NCBI GenBank assembly: GCA_020200195.1
Contig: JAIVJE010000048.1
Location: 1 to 6,696 of the forward strand
Source of the DNA: Acidobacteriota bacterium
GTDB taxonomy: Bacteria; Acidobacteriota; Vicinamibacteria; Vicinamibacterales; 2-12-FULL-66-21
Reading direction: 5' to 3'
Length of the DNA: 6,696 nt
In this document: in pieces, positions 1 through 5,538 of the stretch
Numbering within the stretch: position 1 is the stretch's first letter
How the letters are laid out: every line of letters starts with the position of its first letter
The notes under the pieces: model-generated
Told to the model about the DNA's origin: nothing
The model's input: the letters and a program-made list of their open reading frames with translations, nothing else
Database searches by the model: none
Translations under genes and position numbers: made by a program

Positions 1-1
1 C

Positions 2-331
2 GGCGTGCGCGCGCCGCTCGAAAAGTTCCTGGCGCTTCACGGCTTCGAGGTCATGACCGCCGACACGGTCGACAGCGCGCTGGCTGCCGCCGCCGCCCGC
101 CCCCCCGACGCCGCCATCGTCGATCTCCGGCTCCGTCAGGGTTCCGGACGCGACGTCGTCGTCTCGATTCCACAACCGATCCCGATCATCATCTTCTCCG
201 GCGTGCCGGACGAATCGTCGCAGCTCGAGACGCTGAGGCCGAACACCCGCCTGATACAGAAGCCGTTCTCGCTCGTGATGCTGATCGAGCTTTTGCAGAG
301 GATGATCGCGCCCGAGCCACGCAGCGCCTGA
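2..331 (+). CDS. Response regulator receiver domain, 5'-truncated by window edge
   Basis: This is the C-terminal part of a CheY-like receiver domain; the frame is open to the window edge, so the N-terminal strand with the acidic Asp pair lies outside. Counting from the GTG at position 5, the visible parts are the helix and strand ending in AAIVDLRL with the phospho-acceptor Asp at residue 40, the switch Ser at 65 (IIIFSGV) and the conserved Lys at 86 in QKPF. The protein ends about 20 residues later, so nothing follows the receiver domain; it is either a single-domain regulator or the tail of a larger receiver-ending protein. The GTG at 5 is unlikely to be the true start, because the residues before it read like the normal continuation of a receiver. 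It converges on arginase with only 4 nt between the stop codons. The partner kinase and the output are unknown. Confidence 0.85.
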   Translation, partial: GVRAPLEKFLALHGFEVMTADTVDSALAAAAARPPDAAIVDLRLRQGSGRDVVVSIPQPIPIIIFSGVPDESSQLETLRPNTRLIQKPFSLVMLIELLQRMIAPEPRSA

Positions 332-335
332 CGCG

Positions 336-1244
336 TCAGAGAATTTTCTGACCGAGCGCCGAGGAGGCGAGCTCCGCGCCGAGGATGGCCGTCATGTTGC
401 GGTCGTCGAGGATCGGATTCACCTCCACCAAATCGAGCGCCCGCAGCAGCCCCGAGTCCGCGACGATCTCCATCACCATGTGCGCCTCGCGGTAATCCAG
501 CCCGCCTTTGACAGGGGTGCCCACACCCGGTGCGATCGTGGGATCGCAGACGTCGAGATCGAATGAGACGTGTACGCCTCCAGTATCTTTTCCGGCGATA
601 GTCAGCGCCTGCTCGACGACCGAGGCAATGCCGAAGCGATCGATGTCCTTCATGGTGAAGACGCGCACGCCGGAGGCGCGCACGATCTCCTTCTCGCGTT
701 GGTCCAGGTTCCGGATGCCGATGAGGACGACGTGCTCGGGACGGACCTTGGGTGTGAAGCCGCCGATGCGTGAGAGTTCGACAGGTTCAGGTCCGAGCAG
801 CGATGCGAGCGGCATCCCGTGCACGTTGCCGCTATCGGAGCTCGAGGGCGTATTCATGTCGCCGTGCGCGTCGACCCAGATCAGTCCAAGCGGCTTCCCG
901 TCGCGCCGCACGAATTCGGCCGTCGCGGCCACCGAGCCCGACGCGAGACTGTGATCGCCGCCGAGCATCAGCGGGAAGCCACCCTTTTCGAGCGCGGCGA
1001 GCGAGCTGCGGTAGGTGCGCTCGCAGACGCGCGCGATCTCGCGAATGTATTTCTTTCTGGGATCGCCGAACGATTTCACTTCGGGAATCGGCGCGACGAG
1101 ATCGCCCGCGTCCACGACGGGAACGCCGAGCGCGGCGAGGCGCTCGCCCAGGCCGGCGATGCGAAACGCCGAGGGCCCCATGTCCACGCCGCGCCGGTTA
1201 CCGCCGAGGTCCAGAGAGACGCCGATAATGTGCACGGGGCGCAT
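336..1244 (-). CDS. rocF: Arginase (ureohydrolase family)
   Basis: Arginase hydrolyses L-arginine to ornithine and urea in the cytoplasm, using a binuclear Mn centre. The 302-aa product has the full set of ureohydrolase metal ligands: His98 in GGDHSLASGS, Asp125/His127/Asp129 in WVDAHGDMNTP, and Asp229/Asp231 in SFDLDVCDP. The features that favour arginase over agmatinase are GNVHGMP (His142, the active-site His), the RRGVDMGPSAFR segment near the N-terminus, and Glu274 in LVEVNP, which corresponds to the guanidinium-binding Glu. Length is normal for bacterial arginases (about 300 aa). The frame also allows a GTG start at 1265 (7 extra residues), but the ATG at 1244 fits the family start (RPVHIIGVSLDLG) and lies just downstream of a promoter-like element that would exclude the GTG. 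No Shine-Dalgarno is visible. It stands alone, divergent from the small tudor-like gene, so nothing nearby shows whether it serves arginine catabolism or polyamine supply. Confidence 0.93.
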   Translation of the reverse strand: MRPVHIIGVSLDLGGNRRGVDMGPSAFRIAGLGERLAALGVPVVDAGDLVAPIPEVKSFGDPRKKYIREIARVCERTYRSSLAALEKGGFPLMLGGDHSLASGSVAATAEFVRRDGKPLGLIWVDAHGDMNTPSSSDSGNVHGMPLASLLGPEPVELSRIGGFTPKVRPEHVVLIGIRNLDQREKEIVRASGVRVFTMKDIDRFGIASVVEQALTIAGKDTGGVHVSFDLDVCDPTIAPGVGTPVKGGLDYREAHMVMEIVADSGLLRALDLVEVNPILDDRNMTAILGAELASSALGQKIL

Positions 1245-1253
1245 CGGGGGTTG

Positions 1254-1282
1254 AATGTAGCACACGGTCCGGAGGTTGACGA
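1254..1282 (-). promoter_or_regulatory. Candidate promoter of arginase, near-leaderless
   Basis: On the minus strand TCGTCA (1282-1277) is followed by a 17-nt spacer and TACATT (1259-1254), which is preceded by TGC (1262-1260) as an extended -10. Each hexamer matches the sigma70 consensus at 4 of 6 bases. A start 7 nt after the -10 would fall near 1247, only about 3 nt before the ATG at 1244, which has no Shine-Dalgarno. Predicted by eye only. Confidence 0.4.
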
Positions 1283-1303
1283 CTGCGTTAAATCTCGGAT
1301 ACT
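1276..1303 (+). promoter_or_regulatory. Candidate promoter of the small tudor-like gene
   Basis: TTGACG (1276-1281, 5 of 6 matches to the -35 consensus) is followed by a 16-nt spacer and GATACT (1298-1303, 4 of 6 matches to TATAAT). The predicted start is near 1310, giving a leader of about 45 nt that carries an AAGGAG ribosome-binding site. The -35 box covers almost the same bases as the -35 proposed for arginase on the other strand. Confidence 0.45.
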
Positions 1304-1342
1304 CTGTGGGTTGCGGCGGTCAACGCGACCGTTCTGCCGTTG

Positions 1343-1348
1343 AAGGAG
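1343..1348 (+). promoter_or_regulatory. Shine-Dalgarno site fixing the start at 1355
   Basis: AAGGAG lies 6 nt before the ATG at 1355. This favours that ATG over the in-frame TTG at 1340, which would lie upstream of the site. It is the only strong Shine-Dalgarno I see before a complete gene in this window. Confidence 0.75.
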
Positions 1349-1354
1349 CGCGTG

Positions 1355-1606
1355 ATGAAGCGGTTCGAGGTCGGGGCCCGGGTCGTGGAGCCCACCTATG
1401 GTCTGGGGTCAGTGATTGCGGTCGAAGACGCTTACACTCGCGTGCAATTCGACGAGCATGGGGTCAAGAAATTCCTGACCAGCATGTCGAAGCTCGAGCC
1501 GAGCGACGAGCCGGTACCGGCCGGTCTCCGCGGCGCGAAGGTGCGCAAGAAACGCGCGCCCAAGAAATCCGCCGCGGTTCCTGCCGCCGCCCCTGTCGAA
1601 GACTGA
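1355..1606 (+). CDS. Small tudor/SH3-like (DUF3553/CarD-like fold) protein with basic tail
   Basis: This is an 83-aa soluble protein. Residues 1-50 (KRFEVGARVVEPTYGLGSV, then RVQFDEHG and FLTSMSKLEP) show the pattern of small beta-barrel modules: a GxxVxxPxYGxGxV turn, a VxF strand, and a closing strand ending in KLEP. Similar modules occur in DUF3553 proteins, at the UvrD C-terminus and at the CarD N-terminus, where they contact proteins such as RNA polymerase. Residues 55-83 are low-complexity, rich in Lys, Arg, Ala and Pro (VRKKRAPKK), and could contact nucleic acid. The ATG at 1355 has AAGGAG 6 nt upstream. The gene is divergent from arginase, and its TGA directly abuts the stop of the O-methyltransferase gene on the other strand with no base between. 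The exact function is unknown; the fold call is by pattern only. Confidence 0.75.
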   Translation: MKRFEVGARVVEPTYGLGSVIAVEDAYTRVQFDEHGVKKFLTSMSKLEPSDEPVPAGLRGAKVRKKRAPKKSAAVPAAAPVED

Positions 1607-2260
1607 TTACTTCCGCAGCGACACCGACATCCCTTCTCCTGACGGCGACACGATCGTCGTCCACAGCGAGGGGTGCGTCTGCACGGCGGCCAGGAAGTCC
1701 GCCATCTCGTTTTTCTTGTTCACCACGTTGTGGGCGATGAACAGGCCGTTGGCGTCGAGCCGCGGATACACGAGATCGAAGAACCGTTTGTAGTCCTTCT
1801 TCCAGGCATCCAGAAAGACGAAGTCGAACGTACCGGTGATCTTCGGGATTTGCTGAAAGGCATCTCCGGTCCGCACCTCCACGATGTCCGCCAGTCCGGC
1901 GCGCCGAACGTTGGCGACCAGCTCCCTCGCGCGCGCCGGATCGTACTCGATCGTCACGAGCCGGCCGCCGGTTTTCCGCAGCCCGAGCCCCATCCAGATC
2001 GCGCTGTACCCGCTGGCGCCGCCGATTTCGAGCGCACGTTTCGTGCCGCTCGACGCGATCATGAGCCGCAGAAACCGTCCGTCTTCCTCTGAGACGGCAA
2101 GCTGGCCAGTGTCCTTCGATCGAATCTCGGCGAGTACGGCGCTGGCGTCCGGTGGCTTCGACTGTGCCGCGGCCTGCGGCCGGGGATCGACCAGGCACGT
2201 CGCCCCGGTCAGCAGAATCATGCAGGCACGGAACCGCGCGGCGCGGAGGTTCACGATCAT
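1607..2260 (-). CDS. Exported class I SAM-dependent O-methyltransferase
   Basis: The 217-aa product has a CCoAOMT/COMT-like Rossmann domain after an N-terminal export signal. Residues 1-35 have Arg residues, a hydrophobic stretch (ACMILLTGATCLV) and an AAAQS cleavage-like site, so a Sec signal peptide or membrane anchor is likely; no proper lipobox is seen. SAM-binding motif I is LEIGGASGYS (77-86), the ribose-binding acid is Glu105 (TIEYD), and Asp151 (FVFLDAWKKDY) matches the first metal ligand of catechol O-methyltransferases. The usual later Asp-Asn pair reads His177-Asn178 (FIAHNVV). Its ATG overlaps the stop of the protoporphyrinogen oxidase gene as ATGA, so translation is probably coupled and it is the last gene of the haem operon. 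The substrate is unknown. An exported SAM enzyme is puzzling, because SAM is cytosolic; a membrane-anchored form facing the cytoplasm is possible. Confidence 0.85.
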   Translation of the reverse strand: MIVNLRAARFRACMILLTGATCLVDPRPQAAAQSKPPDASAVLAEIRSKDTGQLAVSEEDGRFLRLMIASSGTKRALEIGGASGYSAIWMGLGLRKTGGRLVTIEYDPARARELVANVRRAGLADIVEVRTGDAFQQIPKITGTFDFVFLDAWKKDYKRFFDLVYPRLDANGLFIAHNVVNKKNEMADFLAAVQTHPSLWTTIVSPSGEGMSVSLRK

Positions 2261-3678
2261 CTGCCGATCTTAACGTATGGGGCGGCGGACGCTGCGGCGT
2301 TTCGCCCGTCGGCGATGCAGTCCGGCACACCCAGCGCGCGGAAGCCGCTGCCCGTCACGAAAACCCCGGGATGGTTGGTCGACAGTCTGGTCTCGATTTC
2401 GGTGACGCGCGCGAGGTGTCCGACGGTATGCTGCGCCCCCGCGTCCCGCCAGCGATGGACGCGCGCCAGGGCGGGAGGAGTGTCGATGCCGAGGATGCCG
2501 GCAAGATCGCGTCTGACGGAATCGATCATCTGATCGTCGGTCATGTCCACCGCAGCCGGATCCGCCACACCGCCGACGAAGGCACGGAGTAGCGCAAAGC
2601 CAACCGGCGCGCGTCCTGCCCACTTGGACGATACCCAGGTGCACGCGGCGATGCGCACGTCGTTGTGCTTTCGGGCAACCACGAAACCGCTTCCGGCAAG
2701 CGGATGCCGGACGGCGCCGCGCGGCCAGGCGAGCGTCACGCTGGCGGTGGACGCATACGGTACGGCCGCGCACAGTGAAGCGCTGCGCTCGTCGAGAAGT
2801 GCCAGCACGCGCGCCGCGGCGTGCGCGGGTGCAGCCACGATCACGGCATCGCCGGCGACCAGACCGCCGGCGCTCTCCACTTCCCATCGTCCACTCTTTG
2901 CGCGAATCGTTTGCACCGCCGCGTTGCACCTGAGCGCTCCAGCTGGCAGCCGTCGCTCGAGCGCGGCAATCAGCTCGCCCATCCCGGAGGAAAGTGAGCG
3001 GAACAGATCCGCCCGACCGTGCGCGCGGGTTCCGTGAAACGCACGTCTGACGCTCCCGTGGCGTGCTTCCGCTTCGACGAACCTGGGGAAGAGCGATCGG
3101 ACGGACAGCGACTCGACATCCCCGGCGTGGATGCCGCCGAGGAGGGGTTCTGCAAGAAGATCAACCGTCGCCGGCCCGAACCGGCGCCTGAAGAACGCGG
3201 CGACTGACTCGTCTTCGTCACCCGCAGCCGAGGGTCCCGGGGGGGGACACTCAGAAGGGACACTCGTGATTGAGTGTCCCCTGGGGATCAGCGGCTCGAT
3301 CGCCAAACGCAGCCGCGCCCCCCAGGGCAGCAGGTCATAGCGGAAAGTACCTTTCAACGTCGTCGGGATACCGAGCACGGCCGGCGAGGGGAGCGGGTAA
3401 AGCGTGCCGCGTTTCAGCACGAAGGCGGCGCGCGGCGGAGTGGTGGAAATGAGCCGCGGGCCGAGCCCGAGTTCCTCGCACAGCGCGGTCGCTGCCGGTT
3501 TCTGCGCAAGGACGGAATCAGGACCCGCTTCGATGGTGACCCCGTCGATGTGTTCGGTGAGGATCAACCCGCCAGCGCGAGGCGCCGCCTCGAGCACAGT
3601 GAACGGCACGCGCCGGAGCGACAGCTCGTAAGCTGCCGCAAGACCAGTAATGCCCGCACCGACGATGATGACGCTCAT
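2257..3678 (-). CDS. hemY: Protoporphyrinogen/coproporphyrinogen oxidase, HemY (HemG/PPOX) type
   Basis: This is an FAD-dependent, oxygen-using oxidase of late haem synthesis. It oxidises protoporphyrinogen IX, or coproporphyrinogen III in organisms using the coproporphyrin route. This family (TIGR00562) is labelled hemG or hemY by different sources; it is not the flavodoxin-like E. coli HemG. The 473-aa product starts with the Rossmann dinucleotide motif VGAGITGLAAAYEL (Gly7, Gly9, Gly12), then VLEAAPRAGG and GPDSVLAQKP, followed by DESVAAFFRRRFG and EPLLGGIHAGD, which are typical of PPOX. It ends with GSGFRALGVPDCIADGRNAA, the FAD-contacting C-terminus. Residues about 133-153 are an unusual Pro/Ser-rich insert encoded by a palindromic repeat (3239-3281) beside a run of eight G. 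The start is 19 nt after the uroD stop, inside heptamer repeats with no clear ribosome-binding site; the stop overlaps the methyltransferase start. No ferrochelatase or coproporphyrinogen dehydrogenase is in the window. Confidence 0.93.
   Translation of the reverse strand: MSVIIVGAGITGLAAAYELSLRRVPFTVLEAAPRAGGLILTEHIDGVTIEAGPDSVLAQKPAATALCEELGLGPRLISTTPPRAAFVLKRGTLYPLPSPAVLGIPTTLKGTFRYDLLPWGARLRLAIEPLIPRGHSITSVPSECPPPGPSAAGDEDESVAAFFRRRFGPATVDLLAEPLLGGIHAGDVESLSVRSLFPRFVEAEARHGSVRRAFHGTRAHGRADLFRSLSSGMGELIAALERRLPAGALRCNAAVQTIRAKSGRWEVESAGGLVAGDAVIVAAPAHAAARVLALLDERSASLCAAVPYASTASVTLAWPRGAVRHPLAGSGFVVARKHNDVRIAACTWVSSKWAGRAPVGFALLRAFVGGVADPAAVDMTDDQMIDSVRRDLAGILGIDTPPALARVHRWRDAGAQHTVGHLARVTEIETRLSTNHPGVFVTGSGFRALGVPDCIADGRNAAASAAPYVKIGR
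3239..3281. repeat. REP-like palindromic repeat inside hemY
   Basis: GGGACACTC occurs twice in direct order (3244-3252 and 3257-3265), followed after 6 nt by its exact reverse complement GAGTGTCCC (3272-3280). The outer copy extends to a 10-bp arm (3243-3252 with 3272-3281). A G8 run (3239-3246) overlaps the left edge. On the coding strand the element is read in frame as part of the 133-153 insert of the oxidase. Short GACAC/GTGTC palindromes of this kind resemble REP sequences mobilised by RAYT (Y1) transposases; that assignment is an inference. Confidence 0.75.
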
Positions 3679-3680
3679 GG

Positions 3681-3715
3681 CTCAGAGCTGACAGCTCTCA
3701 GCTTTCAGCTTTCAG
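3681..3715. repeat. Five degenerate heptamer repeats at the uroD/hemY junction
   Basis: On the plus strand the heptamers are CTCAGAG, CTGACAG, CTCTCAG, CTTTCAG and CTTTCAG, with consensus near CTYTCAG. They encode the last five residues and the stop of uroD and fill the intergenic gap that should carry the hemY ribosome-binding site. The first units also form a near-palindrome with 7-bp arms around one base (3684-3698). Confidence 0.8.
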
Positions 3716-4735
3716 CGTGCGTTCGTGAACGTGCCGCGCCAGCGCCTGCACGTTTTCAAGCGGTGTGCTCGGCAGCACCCCGTGGCCGAGATTGAAAATG
3801 TGCCCCGCCCGCCCCGCCGCGCGATTCAGCACATCGTCGGCGGCGCTGAAGAGGCGGTCGGTGGGTCCGAGCAGCGTCGCCGGATCGAGGTTGCCCTGCA
3901 GGGCATGATCCAAGCCTACGACCGCCCACGCCTCGTCGAGCGGCTGACGCCAGTCGACGCCGATCGCCGCGCTGCCCACCGTGGCGATGTCCGGAAGGAT
4001 CGCCGCCGTGCCGACAGCGAAATGGATCGTCGGCACATCGCGCGACGCGAGTGCCGCGAAAATGCGCTCGGTATGCGGCTTCGCAAATTCTCGATAGTCA
4101 GCACGGCCCAGCGCGCCGGCCCAGGAATCGAAGACCTGGATAGCCTGGGCGCCCGCGTCTACCTGCGCACACAGGTAATCTGCCATGAGGTCGGCGAAGC
4201 GTGAGCACAGTCGGTGCCACGCTCGTGTCTGCGAATACATGAACGCCTTGGTACGGGCGTAACTCGTGGAGGGCCCGCCCTCGATCGCGTATGCCGCTAG
4301 CGTGAATGGCGCACCCCCGAACCCTATCAGCGGCAATCGGCCGTCGAGTTCGACGCGAAGCAGGCGAATGGTCTCGAGCACATGAACCAGCGCCTCTCGC
4401 GGTTCGAACATGCGCAACTGGTCGACGTCATGCTCGGATCGGATCGGGTTGGCGATCGATGGGCCCTCATTTTTGACGAACTCCACCTCGAGACCTAATG
4501 GAATGAAGGGAACGAGCAGATCGGAAAAGAGGATCGCCGCGTCCACCTCGATGACGTCGATCGGCTGCAGTGTGACGACGACCGCAAGTTCGGGGTGGCG
4601 GCAGATCTCGAGCAGGGAGTAACGCTGGCGAAGCGCCCGGTACTCCGCCATGTAACGGCCGGCCTGTCGCATGAACCACACGGGAGTCGCGTCCACCGGC
4701 TGGCGCCGGCAGGCACGCAGGAACCGATCGTTCAC
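3698..4735 (-). CDS. hemE: Uroporphyrinogen decarboxylase
   Basis: UroD (HemE) removes four acetate carboxyl groups from uroporphyrinogen III to give coproporphyrinogen III in the cytoplasm, without a cofactor. The 345-aa product has both family signatures: PVWFMRQAGRYM (Arg23 and Arg27 bind the substrate carboxylates) and GFGGAPFTLAAYAIEG. Asp72 in AAILFSDLLVPF is the conserved active-site Asp. VFDSWAGAL and FNLGHGVLPSTP, the latter with the conserved C-terminal His, are also present. Length is normal for the family. I chose the GTG at 4735, although the frame could extend to 4780, because homologues begin near NDRFLRAC and this GTG overlaps the upstream regulator's stop as GTGA, typical of coupled translation. 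The last residues (LKAES) come from the heptamer repeat. Downstream, the HemY-type oxidase acts in the same pathway. Confidence 0.96.
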   Translation of the reverse strand: MNDRFLRACRRQPVDATPVWFMRQAGRYMAEYRALRQRYSLLEICRHPELAVVVTLQPIDVIEVDAAILFSDLLVPFIPLGLEVEFVKNEGPSIANPIRSEHDVDQLRMFEPREALVHVLETIRLLRVELDGRLPLIGFGGAPFTLAAYAIEGGPSTSYARTKAFMYSQTRAWHRLCSRFADLMADYLCAQVDAGAQAIQVFDSWAGALGRADYREFAKPHTERIFAALASRDVPTIHFAVGTAAILPDIATVGSAAIGVDWRQPLDEAWAVVGLDHALQGNLDPATLLGPTDRLFSAADDVLNRAAGRAGHIFNLGHGVLPSTPLENVQALARHVHERTLKAES

Positions 4736-5139
4736 CCGGCGACCAGGGCCCTCGCAAGCGCGATGAGATCCTCGAGCCACAGCGGCTTGAAGCGGATGGA
4801 CGCGCCCAGTGCCTTGAGCTCGTGCTGGATCGGGTCGGTCAGGAAGTAATCGCCGGTGACGATCGCGACGGGCACGTCCACCAGATGCGGCCTCGCACGC
4901 ACGAGGCGGAGGAACTGCAGGCCGTTCGTGATCGGCATCCGCATGTCGAGGATAATCGCGTCGGGTCGGAAGTTCTCGGTGAGCTCGAGAGCCGACTCAG
5001 CGTTGAGCGCGGTCTCTACCTGAAACCCCTCGAGCTTGAGCATTCGGGCAAAAGTGTCGGCGACCGAACGGTCGTCATCCACGATCAGAATCGTTCGAGT
5101 GGCCGACGACGCCGCGTGGCTTCCGGCCGACGCAATCAC
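4732..5139 (-). CDS. Single-domain response regulator leading the haem operon
   Basis: This is a receiver-only protein of the CheY/Spo0F type. Numbering here is from an upstream TTG at 5208. TILIVDDD holds the acidic pair (Asp44/45), LDMRMP the phospho-acceptor Asp88, IVTGDY the switch Thr118, and RFKPLW the conserved Lys141. No output domain follows, so it must act through a partner. I prefer the GTG at 5139 (135 aa; residue 24 in the TTG numbering) because a promoter-like pair TTGACG-17-CAGAAT ends 6 nt upstream and would place transcription start on that GTG. The TTG at 5208 (158 aa) would lie upstream of the predicted transcript, and neither start has a Shine-Dalgarno. Its TGA overlaps the uroD start by 4 nt, so the regulator and the haem enzymes are very likely co-translated. 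Whether it controls haem synthesis is not shown by the sequence; no kinase is nearby. Confidence 0.88.
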   Translation of the reverse strand: MIASAGSHAASSATRTILIVDDDRSVADTFARMLKLEGFQVETALNAESALELTENFRPDAIILDMRMPITNGLQFLRLVRARPHLVDVPVAIVTGDYFLTDPIQHELKALGASIRFKPLWLEDLIALARALVAG

Positions 5140-5145
5140 CGCATC

Positions 5146-5174
5146 ATTCTGAAGGGAAACGACATCTGCGTCAA
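5146..5174 (-). promoter_or_regulatory. Candidate sigma70-type promoter of the haem operon
   Basis: On the minus strand TTGACG (5174-5169, 5 of 6 matches) is followed by a 17-nt spacer and CAGAAT (5151-5146, 4 of 6). The expected start lies about 7 nt downstream, at 5139, which is the first base of an in-frame GTG of the response regulator. This would give a leaderless transcript covering regulator, uroD, hemY and the methyltransferase. Confidence 0.5.
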
Positions 5175-5245
5175 GACCTGCCGCGTTCGAGCACTGGGTA
5201 GCGGTCAAGTTTCAAAAGCCGCTGAGCCAGAACGGCGAGCGACCG

Positions 5246-5254
5246 TGCGATACT
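5246..5254 (+). promoter_or_regulatory. Candidate extended -10 promoter of the 92-aa gene
   Basis: TGC followed by GATACT matches the extended -10 pattern TGnTATAAT, with 4 of 6 in the hexamer. No good -35 is seen 16-18 nt upstream. The start would fall at about 5260-5262, on the ATG itself, and no properly spaced Shine-Dalgarno exists: the only candidate, GAGGT at 5255-5259, directly abuts the ATG. The predicted message is leaderless. Confidence 0.4.
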
Positions 5255-5259
5255 GAGGT

Positions 5260-5538
5260 ATGCCCAAGCCGCTTAAGAAGCCACGACGTAAGCGGCCAGT
5301 CAGTCGGCGTGCTGAGCCTGACGCCAATCAACTCGCGCACGCCCTTGTTGAGCGTCTAGGCAAGCCGGAGGCAGGCTTTCAAAGCCAACTCTCTGCCTAC
5401 ATGGCCAAACTCGGGCGCCGTGGCGGGCTAACGAGCGGGAAGCGCCGTATGCAAAACCTGACTGCCGAACAACGGCAGGCGATTGCTCTTAAGGCAGCGC
5501 GGGCGCGATGGGCGAAAGCCAAACGCCCTAAACCCTAA
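5260..5538 (+). CDS. Small basic protein of uncharacterised type (GGLxSGKxR...LTxEQR..IAxKAAxARW)
   Basis: This 92-aa protein is strongly basic. It has a Lys/Arg/Pro-rich N-terminus (KPLKKPRRKRPVSRR), a central segment LAHALVERLGK, and a C-terminal half with the pattern MAKLGRRGGLTSGKRR, LTAEQRQAIALKAARARWAK. I recognise that last pattern from many small bacterial proteins with no known function; the Gly/Lys turn followed by a helix ending in ARW suggests a compact helical nucleic-acid-binding unit, which is an inference. There is no signal peptide or membrane segment. The ATG lies just after an extended -10 element. Its TAA overlaps the TAG of the convergent winged-helix gene. Base composition from here on is less GC-rich than the haem genes, fitting accessory DNA. 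Confidence 0.7.
   Translation: MPKPLKKPRRKRPVSRRAEPDANQLAHALVERLGKPEAGFQSQLSAYMAKLGRRGGLTSGKRRMQNLTAEQRQAIALKAARARWAKAKRPKP

Noticed and set aside
1296..1323. Alternative minus-strand promoter TTGACC-16-TATCCG for arginase
   Set aside because: The -10 matches only 3 of 6 bases, and a better extended -10 lies closer to the ATG at 1244.
819..1343. Long plus-strand open frame opposite arginase
   Set aside because: It is antisense to a gene with all ureohydrolase motifs, has no recognisable motif of its own and has the Arg/Ala/His-rich look of a high-GC shadow frame.
1464..2330. 288-codon minus-strand frame overlapping the methyltransferase and the tudor-like gene
   Set aside because: It overlaps two well-supported genes, is extremely Arg-rich and has no domain pattern.
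3725..4204. Plus-strand frame opposite uroD
   Set aside because: uroD shows both family signatures on the other strand; this frame is compositional.
4736..4780. Upstream extension of uroD to an earlier in-frame start
   Set aside because: The extra residues are unlike UroD N-termini and would lie wholly inside the response-regulator gene; the GTGA overlap at 4732-4735 is a better start.
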